DNA of 64,000 bases from NCBI RefSeq assembly GCF_037392515.1, contig NW_027133905.1, forward strand, positions 124,001-188,000, in the 5' to 3' direction. The DNA is from Haliotis asinina. Its lineage: Eukaryota; Mollusca; Gastropoda; Lepetellida; Haliotidae. Position numbers and translations under genes: made by a program. Of this stretch, positions 28,861 through 40,539 are shown piece after piece. Within the stretch, counting starts at the first letter, position 1. Every line of letters starts with the position of its first letter. The notes under the pieces were generated by a model. It had not been told where the DNA came from and searched no databases. It saw only the letters and a program-made list of their open reading frames with translations.

Positions 28861-29060
28861 TGGGCGTGGCGAGTGAAGGTTTATGCTGCCCCACTGACCA
28901 CTGACATGCTTGAAATAACCGAGACTGAGTGTGCCTATACACCATTGTCTACGTCAAACCCACTGTTCACGGCTGTTCTTGAGTTCAGTGAACAGTTACC
29001 TGTGGCTGTGGATCAAGCAGTATGAAGTCAGCAATAGCATTTAGATACAAAAATAATGAG

Positions 29061-29274
29061 AGTGAGTGAGTTTAGTTTCACAGCGGTTTGTAAATAATCC
29101 ATTCTGAATTACACAACCTAGTGATCAACAGCATGAGCATCGATATGCTCAGTTGGGAACAGATGACATGGGCCAACCAAGTCAGCGAGCCTGCCCACCG
29201 GACCCCGTTATACTCGCCTCTTGCGACAACCATGGGTTACTGAAGATCAATATTCTAACCCGGACCTTCACGGT
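29061..29274 (-). mobile_element. SINE body, reverse orientation
   Basis: It contains gagtgagtgagtttagttt, a decayed core, 'gtgatcaacagcatgagcat', 'caaccaagtcagcgagcctg', 'ctcgcctcttgcgacaa' and 'ccggaccttcacgg' in the same order as the full copies at 51900 and 53593. There is one internal deletion in the core. Confidence 0.8.
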
Positions 29275-30279
29275 TCTATACGGAAATAGATAGGTTGAAG
29301 GAAACCAATAACCGCCAAGATTATACTTGAGAATACTTTGTTTTGTGAGTATATATTTTGGTCTAATGAACTGATTTGTAGTACCACGGTGCTACCGTGT
29401 GCATTAAATACACTGACGGTAGAATCTCCGTATGTCTATCAGGCAACGTTCTTGCCCTGTAACAGGCTAATACGTTTATCTGCCTGTGAGAGGAAATCAA
29501 CTGGATCTTATAGTATTCGTCTCGACTAGAAGGGACCAATATTTGCAAAACATACTGAAATGGTACCCTAAACATGTTTGTGGTAGTCTTCTCCCTTAAG
29601 CTTGTCACTCGTCGGTTTCCAATAAAATTTCCAAAGACTCTTAATTTTACATCTTAAATGGCAGACATTTTGTGCACTAGATGTTTATAAATGTAGAGTT
29701 GTCAAGTATAGATGATAACTCTCTTGGCACAAGGACACCATCAGTTCAGGCGGCAGCGTGGAATATAGCTTGGCATGGACACACCATTGATTGGTGGGGT
29801 GGGGGTGTTCATCAAAGTTTCCCGGCTACAGATATAGACATTAAGTGGTTGAAACGTTCTTCAGCTGAAGACGTGTGTACAAATTGATTAGCCCCTGCCG
29901 ACATGTATTTCCAAGACCCCGTTAGTGACAGTACATACGTTGATGGCAGTGATGTCCTTGTGCATACCGTTATTTGCTGGTGGACTGTACAAAGTATCCC
30001 GGGTACAGACCTCAACTAGTTGAAGCGTTCTTCCCCTAAGACCGGGGTTCAGTTATACGCCAGTGACAATTTTGTGAAACCCTCTCAATCCTTCACTCAT
30101 CCTTGAAGTTTCAGTCTTAATACTCATCGGACACAGCCTGGGTCAGTAATCTGCTCCCAAAGTATGGTGCTTCGTTTGTCATCTCACGGGTAACAATTAA
30201 AGGTATGTGTTAGCACACTGATGTAACAAATGATAGTCTGCCTGTTGAACTCGCATGGATGAGATGGAAACAAAGCTGT
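29275..30279. other. Unique intergenic DNA
   Basis: Only ORFs of 60-80 codons without motifs. A weak internal similarity exists between about 29830-29890 and 29990-30060 ('gttgaaacgttcttc' and 'gttgaagcgttcttcccc'), too diverged to name. Confidence 0.4.
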
Positions 30280-30700
30280 TGAGGTAAGAACTGTATTCCC
30301 TTAAACAAAACCTGTTAGTGTGCGGTATTCCTGATGTGAAACCCCAATCAGCATGTGAAAATCTGTTAAACGATATGGGCCTGCCCACGTCAATGAATGT
30401 TGTCAACATACGCCGCCTACCACCACACATCACAAATGAGCGCACCAAGAATGCCCCCAAAGCTATAGTGGTTAAGTTTGTACACACGTCAGATGGACAA
30501 GGTGTGCTGCAAGTATACTGCTGTTAAAACAGAGAAAAATAACACTCGGTACTGATCTACCAGTCCTTCTAAAGAAATACCGAGCAGCAAAGGCATCCAC
30601 GTGAAAAACAGAACGCAAGGTTCAAACTCGAATATATGAGAGAGGAATTCATGTGATACAGGAATATAGAAAAGACATGGAAAACTGTCAAGCTTAGTGA
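30280..30700 (+). pseudogene. L1-like LINE ORF1 (RRM region) fragment
   Basis: The forward frame reads MCGIPDVKPQSACENLLND, then VNIRRLPPHI and KAIVVKFVHTSDG. This is the pattern of the RNA-recognition domain in L1-type ORF1 proteins (hydrophobic-x-G-I/V-P at the start, R-P-I-I-V-K-F near the end). It continues weakly in another frame to about 30660. It lies 1.3 kb before the endonuclease remnant of LINE copy B in the same orientation, so it may be ORF1 of that copy. Confidence 0.5.
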
Positions 30701-31471
30701 TAACAGCCAGTTGTATTCAAATTCGCGGATCGGTTAGTGCATGTGTTTCTTTGTGAACGCAAATGTACCAGCATTTTCCTCGGATTTTAATCGTTATATA
30801 GATATATACTGAATGTGCTAGTGAAGTGTTCATACCAAGGTCTAACCCTACTCAGTAATTCTTCGACCAGATCCTGATTTACAGTAAGATTCCGTCTGAA
30901 GAGAGACACGGAGAACCTTTCCTTCCCCACTGACCACGTGGGTCTGTTTGTAAATAAAAAAAACCACGTGACCCTAAAACCGGATGTTTTTGTGTTAAGG
31001 TCAAGGCCACCAGTTACACATGATTTTGATTCCAGTGTAAGTGACTCTGACGCAACTAAACGTTACCTTTTATCAGGAGACACCGAGTAAACATTATGGC
31101 AATGTCTGAACAAGATGGCGTCCCGATATGCGCTGGCCATTGAGATACATGGCACTGTGTTTTTGATTTTATGTAAATATGTTCATTAATGAGGGCTGTT
31201 TCGATTTGGAACAAACGGAAGCATAGTAAGAGTTCAACCCGTACATCCCCCACCCCCCATCCCCCATCCCCATCAAAAACCAAAATTACAAACGGACATG
31301 CAGAGTTCACCCTAACTGTGCATGCAGTATACTATAACAGGTATAAAAACTCTATTCAATGAACTTTTTCAGTGTTGGCATATTCTTTTGGAGCAAATTT
31401 ACCATGTGAAAAGAGTGGGGTACGGGCGGAACTCTTTCCCAAAGGGAAAAATTAAAATATCATCATTAGGA
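30701..31471. other. Intergenic or decayed LINE sequence
   Basis: No confident feature. A C-rich 'ccccatcccccatcccc' run lies near 31250-31275. Confidence 0.35.
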
Positions 31472-31632
31472 GATAAACATCATGTGTTGGCCAATTTCCG
31501 GGTGTTATTGAGTATTTGAAGCACGGGAATGCATTTGGAACCGACGGCGTCAGCCGGAGGTTTCAAATGAAATATTCCCGTGCTTCAAATACTCAATAAC
31601 TCCCCGAAATTGGCCAACACATGATGTTTATC
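31472..31632. mobile_element. Long-hairpin element (foldback/MITE)
   Basis: 31472-31530 and 31574-31632 are 59-base arms that pair almost perfectly (three mismatches seen). Pairing continues inward through 'catttggaacc' and 'ggtttcaaatg', leaving a loop of about 16 bases. An RNA or single strand here would form a stem of about 72 bp. It could be a small palindromic transposon; no clear target duplication found. Confidence 0.75.
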
Positions 31633-31945
31633 GACATTGTAAACAAAAAAGTAAACCAAAGGGGCTTTACTGTCTGCACTCGTTTACATCGAGTATGAGT
31701 ACAGCAGTAAAGTCTCATCAGCCGGCCGTTTCAGCTGGTTCCCATGGTAACGTCTGGAGTTGCTCATTTGTGACGTCATTCTAACTTTACGTCACAATAT
31801 GATTTGAATGACGTCACCACTGTTGATGACACAACAAAACAATTGTTTACGTGTAAATACGCAGTGAATAGTCTTCCAGTTTCCGGGAATCTAATACCAT
31901 TTGATCATGTTTTTCAACCAATCAGATTACAGAACACAGTGACTT
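31633..31945. other. Unique stretch with three CRE-like sites
   Basis: Perfect TGACGTCA occurs at 31771-31778 and 31809-31816, with 'ttacgtcaca' between them (about 31788). No exon recognised nearby. Confidence 0.4.
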
Positions 31946-34279
31946 TTGGTTTACAATAAATTGTAGAGGTTTTAATAATAACCTTAAAAGGATACAAGTT
32001 TTCAGATTCCTGAGAAAGAAAAAGGCTCAAATCTATTGTCTTCAAGATGATCATGTTACAGCTGTCCAGGAACAACAGTTACTAATAACACAACAATTGT
32101 TATTCAATGAGGATGTATGGTGAATACTACCGTACATAAGCCCGTACAGAATTTAACAGTAAGGCAAGGAGGACAGCGATTTTATTTAGCAATAATGTTT
32201 TTTTAAGGTTATGCAAACAAAAACAGACAATGATGATGGCAACTGTGTAGCCGTGGATATGACTATCAATGAAAAGATATGTACTTTGATTAACTTAGAT
32301 GGACAAAACTGTTCAATCAGAATTCATAAAAATTTCAGAGAAATATCAGAAGAATTAAATATTGTTACATGTGGTGATTGGAATTTGGTGATTAATCCTG
32401 ATAATGATACCTTTAAGTATAAACATATTAATGATCCTAAAGCAAGGAAGGAATTGTTTACAGACAATAGACTTCCTATCTTAAAGACTCAACCAGAGAA
32501 TTGCGTCCCTCTGAAAGAAGGTTCACCTGGCAACAACCACGAAAGCAAGCTCGAATAGACTTTTTTTTCCCATAATGTTTTCAATTCTGCAGAGAAAAGT
32601 AATATACAACCAAGTATTAATTCAGATCCCTCAAAAGTGTCACTCACTATTACAGTTTCAGATATGCAAAGAGGGAAGGGCTTTTGGAAGTTCAATATTT
32701 CACTGACAAAGGATACAAAACATGTGGAAATTATAAAAACAATAAGTGGTACCCTAGAAGAATAGAAACAGAAGATGAAAGAATGTTTACAATTAATGAT
32801 CAATGACTATGGGAAATGTTACTGTTACACAAAGTGGAGCATCAATATTTTTTCATCTATACACATAAAAAAGACAAAAATGTGAAAGCGAGAGTAAGCT
32901 AGAACAAAATGTTGACAGAAAGGCAGAGTGGAAAATGGAACACTTTAAAGGAGCTAGATGAGAACTAGAAAATTATACAAAATAAGAACTCAAGGCTTCT
33001 TTATATGAGATGTGAAGACAAATTGATCTAACATGGTGAAAAACCCTCAAACTACTTCCCCCATTTACAACACAGAAACTTCCTAAATAAATCGTCCCAA
33101 ATTCTCGAATGAGAGAATGTAACAAAAGTAAAAAACAAAACCAAAAAAACCAAAAAAACCCCAAAAAAACAAAGTGAAATTATGCAAGAGGTAAGAAAGT
33201 ATTATATTAAATTATACGAAAACAGAAACTTGTACGCAGACTGATCTTAAGAATTTATTTTCTGATGCTTTAGTGCCAAGGTCAGATTATCAAACATCAC
33301 TCACTTTGGAAAGTGAACATACTTATCAAGAGGTGCTTGAAGCATGAAAAAAAATGAAAATGATGAAAGACCTGACCCAGATGGCTTCAGAGCTGAATAC
33401 TCAAAATTCTTTTGGATGGATCTCCATAAATATTTGATTAATACCCTAAATTGTGCATATAAAACAGGGTACTTATCCATATGAAAAAAGCAAGGATTGA
33501 TTACTTGTATTCCAAAAGAAAATAAATGCAAAATGTATTTGAAAACATGGCAACCCATCTCCTTTTTAAATACAACCTATGCGTTAGCAGCGGCTTCGAT
33601 TGCTGATAGATTAAAAACAATTCTGTCTTGAATCATTCATGAAGATCAGATAGGATTTGTGAAAGGTAGATATACAGGTGATGTAACCTATTATATATAT
33701 ATATGTTGCTCAGTAACGCACAGAGGTATACCAGTATACTGTTACTGATTTTGAAAAGGATGTTTTAAACATTTTCAACATTGGGCCAAGCATTCAACAT
33801 TGGATGAAACTCTTTTCTGCAGATCTTGAGTCTAGTGGTTTAGTAAATGGGTTTGCAAGCCCCCTTTTTCATTTTTCATCAGGGAGACCCAATATTGCCC
33901 TATATATTTATTGTTTGTGCTGAAATCTTAGCAATAATGGTTTGAAATAATAGTAGGTTAAAAGGAATTAAAACAGGCCACATAAAATCTCTTTTGGCAC
34001 AATTTGCAAATGACACTGCACTTACTTTAGATGGATCTGAAAAAAGTCTCTGTGCTAGATTTTCAGGTTAAACGTTAATGCTTGAAAAAACTAAATAGAT
34101 GTGGACACGGTCAAAAAGTAAGGTCTAGATATAAACTATGTGAAGATTGGAATTTTGAATGGACACAAACACAATTTAAACTACTTGGGATTGAGTTTGA
34201 TGTGGAATAAGAAAATATGGTTAGCCTAAATTACACAAATAAATTTGTTAAGATAGAAAAAGAAATGATGGACAAAGAG

Positions 34280-34546
34280 TTAGTGAGTAAATAAGTGAGT
34301 TTAGTTTTATGCCACACTCAGCAATATCTAAGCTACATGGCAGTGGTCTGTAAATAATCGAGTCTGGACCAGACAATCCAGTGATCAGCAGCATGAGCAT
34401 CACTTGGGAACAAATGACGTGTCAACCAAGTCAGTGAGTATAAGCACCTGATCTCTTTAATTTAGCCACTTCTTACGCCAAGCATAGTCGCTTTTTATTG
34501 CAAGCATGGGTTGCTAAAAGCCTATTCTACCCTGGACCTTCATGGG
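34280..34546 (-). mobile_element. SINE inserted in LINE copy B
   Basis: Same order as the full-length copies: gtgagtttagttttatgcc, 'actcagcaatat', 'gagtctggaccagacaatcc', 'caaccaagtcagtgag', 'gcaagcatgggttgct', 'ctggaccttcatggg'. LINE coding similarity ends just before it (KEM...) and resumes just after (GRNVVLKS). 'aaagag' on both sides may be a remnant of the target duplication. Confidence 0.8.
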
Positions 34547-34589
34547 CAATAGGGAAAGAGAACATTGATTGGCAGAAATGTAGTATTAA

Positions 34590-36676
34590 AATCTTTGTTT
34601 CTACCTAAGAATCTTTGCTTCTACCTAATTACCCAAAAAATCTTTGTTTCTACCTAAAAATCTTTGCTTCTAAAAATCTTTGTTTCTACCTAAGAATATT
34701 TGCTTCTACCTACAAATCTTTGCTTCTAACCTAAAAATCTTTGCTTTTACCCCCAAAATCTTTGTTTCTACCTAAAAATCTTTGCTTCTACCTAAAAATC
34801 TTTGTTTCTACCTAAAAATCTTTGCTTTTACCCCCAAAATCTTTGCTTCTACCTAAAAATCTTTGCTTCTACCCCCAAAATCTTTGCTTCTACCTAAAAA
34901 TCTTTGCTTCTACCTAAAAATCTTTGCTTTTACCCCCAAAATCTTTGTTTCTACCTAAAAATCTTTGCTTTTACCCCACAAATCTTTGCTTCTGACCTAA
35001 AAATCTTTGTTTCTACCCCCAAAATCTTTGCTTCTACCCCCAAAATCTTTGTTTCTACCTAAAAATCTTTGCTTCTACCCCCAAAATCTTTGTTTCTACC
35101 TAAAAATCTTTGTTTCTACCCCCAAAATCTTTGCTTCTACCTAAAAATCTTTGCTTCTACCTAAAAATCTTTGCTTCTACCCCCAAAATCTTTGCTTCTA
35201 CCTAAAAATCTTTGCTTCTACCCCCAAAATCTTTGTTTCTACCTAAAAATCTTTGCTTCTACCTAAAAATCTTTGTTTCTACCTAAAAATCTTTGCTTTT
35301 ACCCCCAAAATCTTTGTTTCTACCTAAAAATCTTTGCTTTTACCCCACAAATCTTTGCTTCTAACCTAAAAATCTTTGTTTCTACCTAAAAATCTTTGTT
35401 TCTACCTAAAAATCTTTGCTTCTACCTAAAAATCTTTGCTTTTACCCCACAAATCTTTGCTTCTAACCTAAAAATCTTTGTTTCTACCTAAAAATCTTTG
35501 TTTCTACCTAAAAATCTTTGCTTTTACCCCACAAATCTTTGTTTCTACCTAAACATCTTTGCTTCTACCCCCAAAATCTTTGTTTCTACCTAAAAATCTT
35601 TGCTTCTACCTAAAAATCTTTGTTTCTACCTAAAAATCTTTGCTTTTACCCCCAAAATCTTTGCTTCTACCCCCAAAATCTTTGTTTCTACCTAAAAATC
35701 TTTGTTTCTACCTAAAAATCTTTGCTTTTACCCCCAAAATCTTTGCTTCTACCCCCAAAATCTTTGTTTCTACCTAAAAATCTTTGTTTCTACCTAAAAA
35801 TCTTTGCTTCTACCCCCAAAATCTTTGTTTCTACCTAAAAATCTTTGCTTTTACCCCCAAAATCTTTGTTTCTACCTACAAATCTTTGCTTCTACCCCCT
35901 TAATCTTTGCTTCTACCCCCAAAATCTTTGTTTCTACCTAAAAATCTTTGCTTCTACCCCCAAAATCTTTGCTTCTACCTAAAAATCTTTGCTTCTACCC
36001 CCAAAATCTTTGTTTCTACCTAAAAATCTTTGCTTCTACCTAAAAATCTTTGTTTCTACCTAAAAATCTTTGCTTTTACCCCCAAAATCTTTGTTTCTAC
36101 CTAAAAATCTTTGCTTTTACCCCACAAATCTTTGCTTCTGACCTAAAAATCTTTGTTTCTACCCCCAAAATCTTTGCTTCTACCCCCAAAATCTTTGTTT
36201 CTACCTAAAAATCTTTGCTTCTACCCCCAAAATCTTTGTTTCTACCTAAAAATCTTTGTTTCTACCCCCAAAATCTTTGCTTCTACCTAAAAATCTTTGC
36301 TTCTACCTAAAAATCTTTGCTTCTACCCCCAAAATCTTTGCTTCTACCTAAAAATCTTTGCTTCTACCCCCAAAATCTTTGTTTCTACCTAAAAATCTTT
36401 GCTTCTACCAAAAAATCTTTGTTTCTACCTAAAAATCTTTGCTTTTACCCCCAAAATCTTTGTTTCTACCTAAAAATCTTTGCTTTTACCCCACAAATCT
36501 TTGCTTCTAACCTAAAAATCTTTGCTTTTACCCCCAAAATCATTGTTTCTACCTAAAAATCTTTGCTTCTACCCCCAAAATCTTTGTTTCTACCTAAAAA
36601 TCTTTGTTTCTACCTAAAAATCTTTGTTTCTACCCCCAAAATCTTTGCTTCTACCTAAAAATCTTTGCTTCTACCC
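34590..36676 (+). repeat. 20/21-bp minisatellite grown from LINE codons
   Basis: About 100 copies of 'aatctttgcttctacctaaa' (20 bp) and 'aatctttgcttctacccccaa' (21 bp), with local multi-unit duplications. At the left edge the LINE reads GRNVVLKSLFLPK and runs straight into the first unit; at the right edge KSLLLP continues into the LINE's LNHLFS. In LINE copies A and C the same place reads VLKSLLLP and ILKSLLLP. The array therefore appears to be an expansion of the LINE's own K-S-L-L-L-P codons. Confidence 0.9.
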
Positions 36677-37594
36677 ATGCTTAATCATCTTTTCAGCAGT
36701 ATACCTACTCCACCAAAGCATATAATAGAAACGTTTCAGAAAATATGTTTTCAGTTTATCTGGAAGTTTAAAGCAGACAAGGGAGATAATGTCACTACAG
36801 ACAGAATATGGTAGCATAAGTGCACCTGTTATGGAAAATTGCAGCTCAGAAATTAGGATGGGTTAATAGATTATTTACTAGTTAATCTAAGTGGTCAAAC
36901 ATATTGTTTTAATCTGTAGTGAATGAAAATGTAAGGACTTTGGCATGTATTTATGAAACTATTGCTGCATACATTCATACCAGGTTTTGGATGTAGATAT
37001 TGCTGTTATGGAGCACATACTGACCTGTTTTGACTCTAAAGAAACAACTACTGAAACACTGTGAGCAAATCAGTTTGGTGTAACAATTCCATCAACATCG
37101 ATGGTAAGCCCATATATACTGGACAAAAATCCTTAGGGATACTGGTATTTTTAGGACTGATATTTCATCAGTGTGTCATTGAATAAATACCTCATTATTG
37201 ATAATTTCAATATTTACATTTATCCCTAACTATTTTTGACCAGTATATACAGCAACATGGCAAAAAAAGGATGTATTATGTCTAAACGATTATATTGATG
37301 AACATATGAGTTTGATGAATTAGTTAACAAATCTAGATTTGACCCAATTTCGTGACCTATCAATAAATTAAACAAGCTATGTTGAGTTATTTAAAACATC
37401 ACAAGGAAACCTTTAGTGAAAAGGACCAAAATTTCCATTCAACATCTCAAAAATACACAAACAATAAATCTTTATGTAAGGTACTTAATGCAAGTCTTTA
37501 TGAACCAAATATTACCAAATGTTAGACCTACACAAAGTGGAAAAGTTACCTTGGGAAAACATAAACTGATTCAGAGTGGATAAGTGGTTTCTGA

Positions 37595-40490
37595 CAGCAC
37601 AAGGTGATTCAGATGGTGTCTGACAGCACAAGGTGATTCACATGGTGTCTGACAGCACAATGTGATTCAGATGGTTTCTGACAGCACAAGGTGATTCAGA
37701 TGGTGTCTGACAGCACAAGGTGATTCAGATGGTTTCTGACATTACAATGTGATTCAGATGATTTCTAAGAGAAAAATGTGATTCAGATGGTCTCTTACAG
37801 CACAAGGTGATTCAGATGGTTTCTGACAGCACAAGGTGATTCAGATGGTTTCTGACAGCACAAGGTGATTCAGATGGTTTCTGACAGCACAAGGTGATTC
37901 AGATGGTTTCTGACATTACAATGTGATTCAGATGATTTCTGAGAGAAAAAGGTGATTCCCATGGTTTCTGATAGCACAAAGTGATTCACATGGTTTCTGA
38001 TAGGACAAGGTGATTCAGATGGTTTCTGATAGGACAAGGTGATTCAGATGGTTTCTGACAGCACAAGGTGATTCAGATGGTCTCTGACAGCACAAGGTGA
38101 TTCAGATGGTTTCTGACAGCACAAGGTAATTCAGATGGTTTCTGACAGCACAAGGTGATTCAGATGGTGTCTGACAGCACAAGGTGATTCAGATGGTTTC
38201 TGACAGCACAAGGTGATTCAGATGGTTTCTGACATTACAATGTGATTCAGATGATTTCTGAGAGAAAAAGGTGATTCCCATGGTTTCTGACAGCACAAAA
38301 TGATTCAGATGGTTTCTGACAGCAGAAGGTGATTGTGGTAGTTTCTGATAGAACAAGGTGATTCAGATGGTTTCTGATAGCACAAGGTGATTCAGATGGT
38401 TTCTGATAGCACAAAGTGATTCACATGGTTTCTGATAGGACAAGGTGATTCACATGGTTTCTGATAGGACAAGGTGATTCACAAGGTGATTCAGATGGTT
38501 TCTGATAGCACAAGGTGATTCACATGGTTTCTGACAGCACAAAGTGATTCAGATGGTTTCTGATAGCACAAGGTCATTGTGGTAGTTTCTGATAGAAAAA
38601 GGTGATTCAGATGGTTGCTGACATCACAAGGTGAGTCAGATGGTTTCTGATAGCACAAGGTCATTGTGGTAGTTTCTGATAGAACAAACTGATTCAGATG
38701 ATTTCTGATAGCACAGGGTGATTCACATGGTTTTTGATAGCACAAGGTGATTCAGATGGTTTCCGACAGAACAAGGTGATTCACATGGTTTCTGATAGCA
38801 CAAGGTGATTCAGATGGTTTCTGACAGCACAAGTTAATTCAGATGATTTCTGACAGAAAAAGGTGATTCACATAGTTTCTGATAGAACAAGGTGATTCAG
38901 ACGGTTTCTGATAGCGCAAGGTGATTCACATGGTTTCTGATAGCACAAGGTGATTCAGATGGTTTCTGACATCACAAGGTGATTCAGATGGTTTCTGACA
39001 GCACAAGGTGATTCAGATGGTTCCTGACAGCACAAGGTGATTCAGATGTTTCTGACAGCACAAGGTGATTCAGATGATTTCTGACAGAAAAAGGTGATTC
39101 ACATAGTTTCTGATAGAACAAGGTGATTCAGACGGTTTCTGATAGCACAAGGTGATTCACATGGTTTCTGATAGCACAAGGTGATTGAGATGGTTTCTGA
39201 CATCACAAGGTGATTCAGGTGGTTTCTGACAGCACAAGGTGATTCACATGGTTTCTGATAGCACAAGGTGATTGTGATAGTTTCTGATAGAACAAGGTGA
39301 TTCAGGTGGTTTCTGACAGCACAATGTGATTCACATGGTTTCTGACAGCACAAGGTGATTCAGATGGTTTCTGATAGAACAAGGTGATTCAGATGGTTGC
39401 TGACAGCACAAGGTGATTCAGATGGTTTCTGATAGCACAAGGTGATTGACATGGTTTCTGATAGCACAAGGTGATTCAGATAGTTTCTGACAGCACAAGA
39501 TGATTCATATGATGTCTGACAGAAAAAGGTGATTCACATGGTTTCTGATAGAACAAGGTGATTCAGATGGTTTCTGATAGCACAAGGTGATTCACATGGT
39601 TTCTGATAGAACAAGGTGATTCAAACAGTTTCTGACAGCACAAGGTGATTCACATGGTTTCTGATAGCACAAGGTGATTGCGATGGTTTCTGACAGCACA
39701 AGGTGATTCGGGTGGTTTCTAATAGAACAAGGTCATTCAGATGATATCTGATAGCACAAGGTGATTCACATGGTTTCTGATAGAAAAAGGTGATTCAGAT
39801 GGTTTCTCATAGCACAAGGTGATTCAGATGGTTTCTGACAGCACAAGGTGATTGTGGTAGTTTCTGATAGAACAAGGTGAGTCAGATGGTTTTAGACAGC
39901 ACAAGGTGATTCTGATGGTTTCTGATAGCGCAAGGTGATTCACATGGTTTCTGATAGCACAAGGTGATTCAGATAGTTTCTGACAGCACAAGATGATTCA
40001 TATGATGTCTGACAGAAAAAGGTGATTCACATGGTTTCTGATAGAACAAGGTGATTCAAACAGTTTCTGACAGCACAAGGTGATTCACATGGTTTCTGAT
40101 AGAAAAAGGTGATTCAGATGGTTTCTCATAGCACAAGGTGATTCAGATGGTTTCTGACAGCACAAGGTGATTGTGGTAGTTTCTGATAGAACAAGGTGAT
40201 TCAGATGGTTTTAGACAGCACAAGGTGATTCTGATGGTTTCTGATAGCGCAAGGTGATTCACATCGTGTCTGACAGAAAAAGGTGATTCAGATGGTTTCT
40301 GATAGCACAAGGTGATTTACAAGGTGATTCTGATGGTTTCTGATAGCACAAGGTGATTGAGATGGTTTCTGATAGGACAAGGTGATTCTGGTGGTTCTGA
40401 TAGCACAATGGTATTCTGGTAGTTTCTGATGATACAAGGTGATACTGATGGTTTTTGATAGCACAAAGTTATTCTGATGGTTTGATAGAT
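37595..40490. repeat. 29-bp minisatellite
   Basis: About 100 copies of 'ttctgacagcacaaggtga' plus 'ttcagatggt'; cacaagg starts at 37801 and 37830 give the period. Variants (gatagcac, gatagaac, attgtggtag) recur in blocks. There are no spacers between units, so this is not a CRISPR. The ORFs across it are by-products of repetition. Its right end meets the 57-bp array, whose unit contains a similar 'cacaggtgacagatggtt'. Confidence 0.92.
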
Positions 40491-40539
40491 GATTGTCTTT
40501 ACTGAAGTTGTTCACGTATAGAACCGATAGTTAAGTCTG

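Larger units (their letters stand above)
31946..37600 (+). mobile_element. Degenerate L1/Tx1-like LINE (copy B), interrupted
   Basis: In order: endonuclease start (about 31955-32100, matching the opening of copy C), an endonuclease segment VTCGDWNLVINPDNDTFKYK within 32211-32558, decayed linker, reverse transcriptase start (PDPDGFRAEYSKFFW-like, about 33378), further RT blocks to about 34270, then the post-RT region LNHLFS and QKICFQFIW (about 36680-36770) and a tail to about 37560. Many stops and frameshifts make it dead. It is broken by a SINE (34280-34546) and a 2.1-kb minisatellite (34590-36676). Confidence 0.75.

Noticed and set aside
37595..40490. CRISPR-like 29-bp direct repeats
   Set aside because: Units are directly contiguous with no unique spacers, diverge freely, and the genome is animal.
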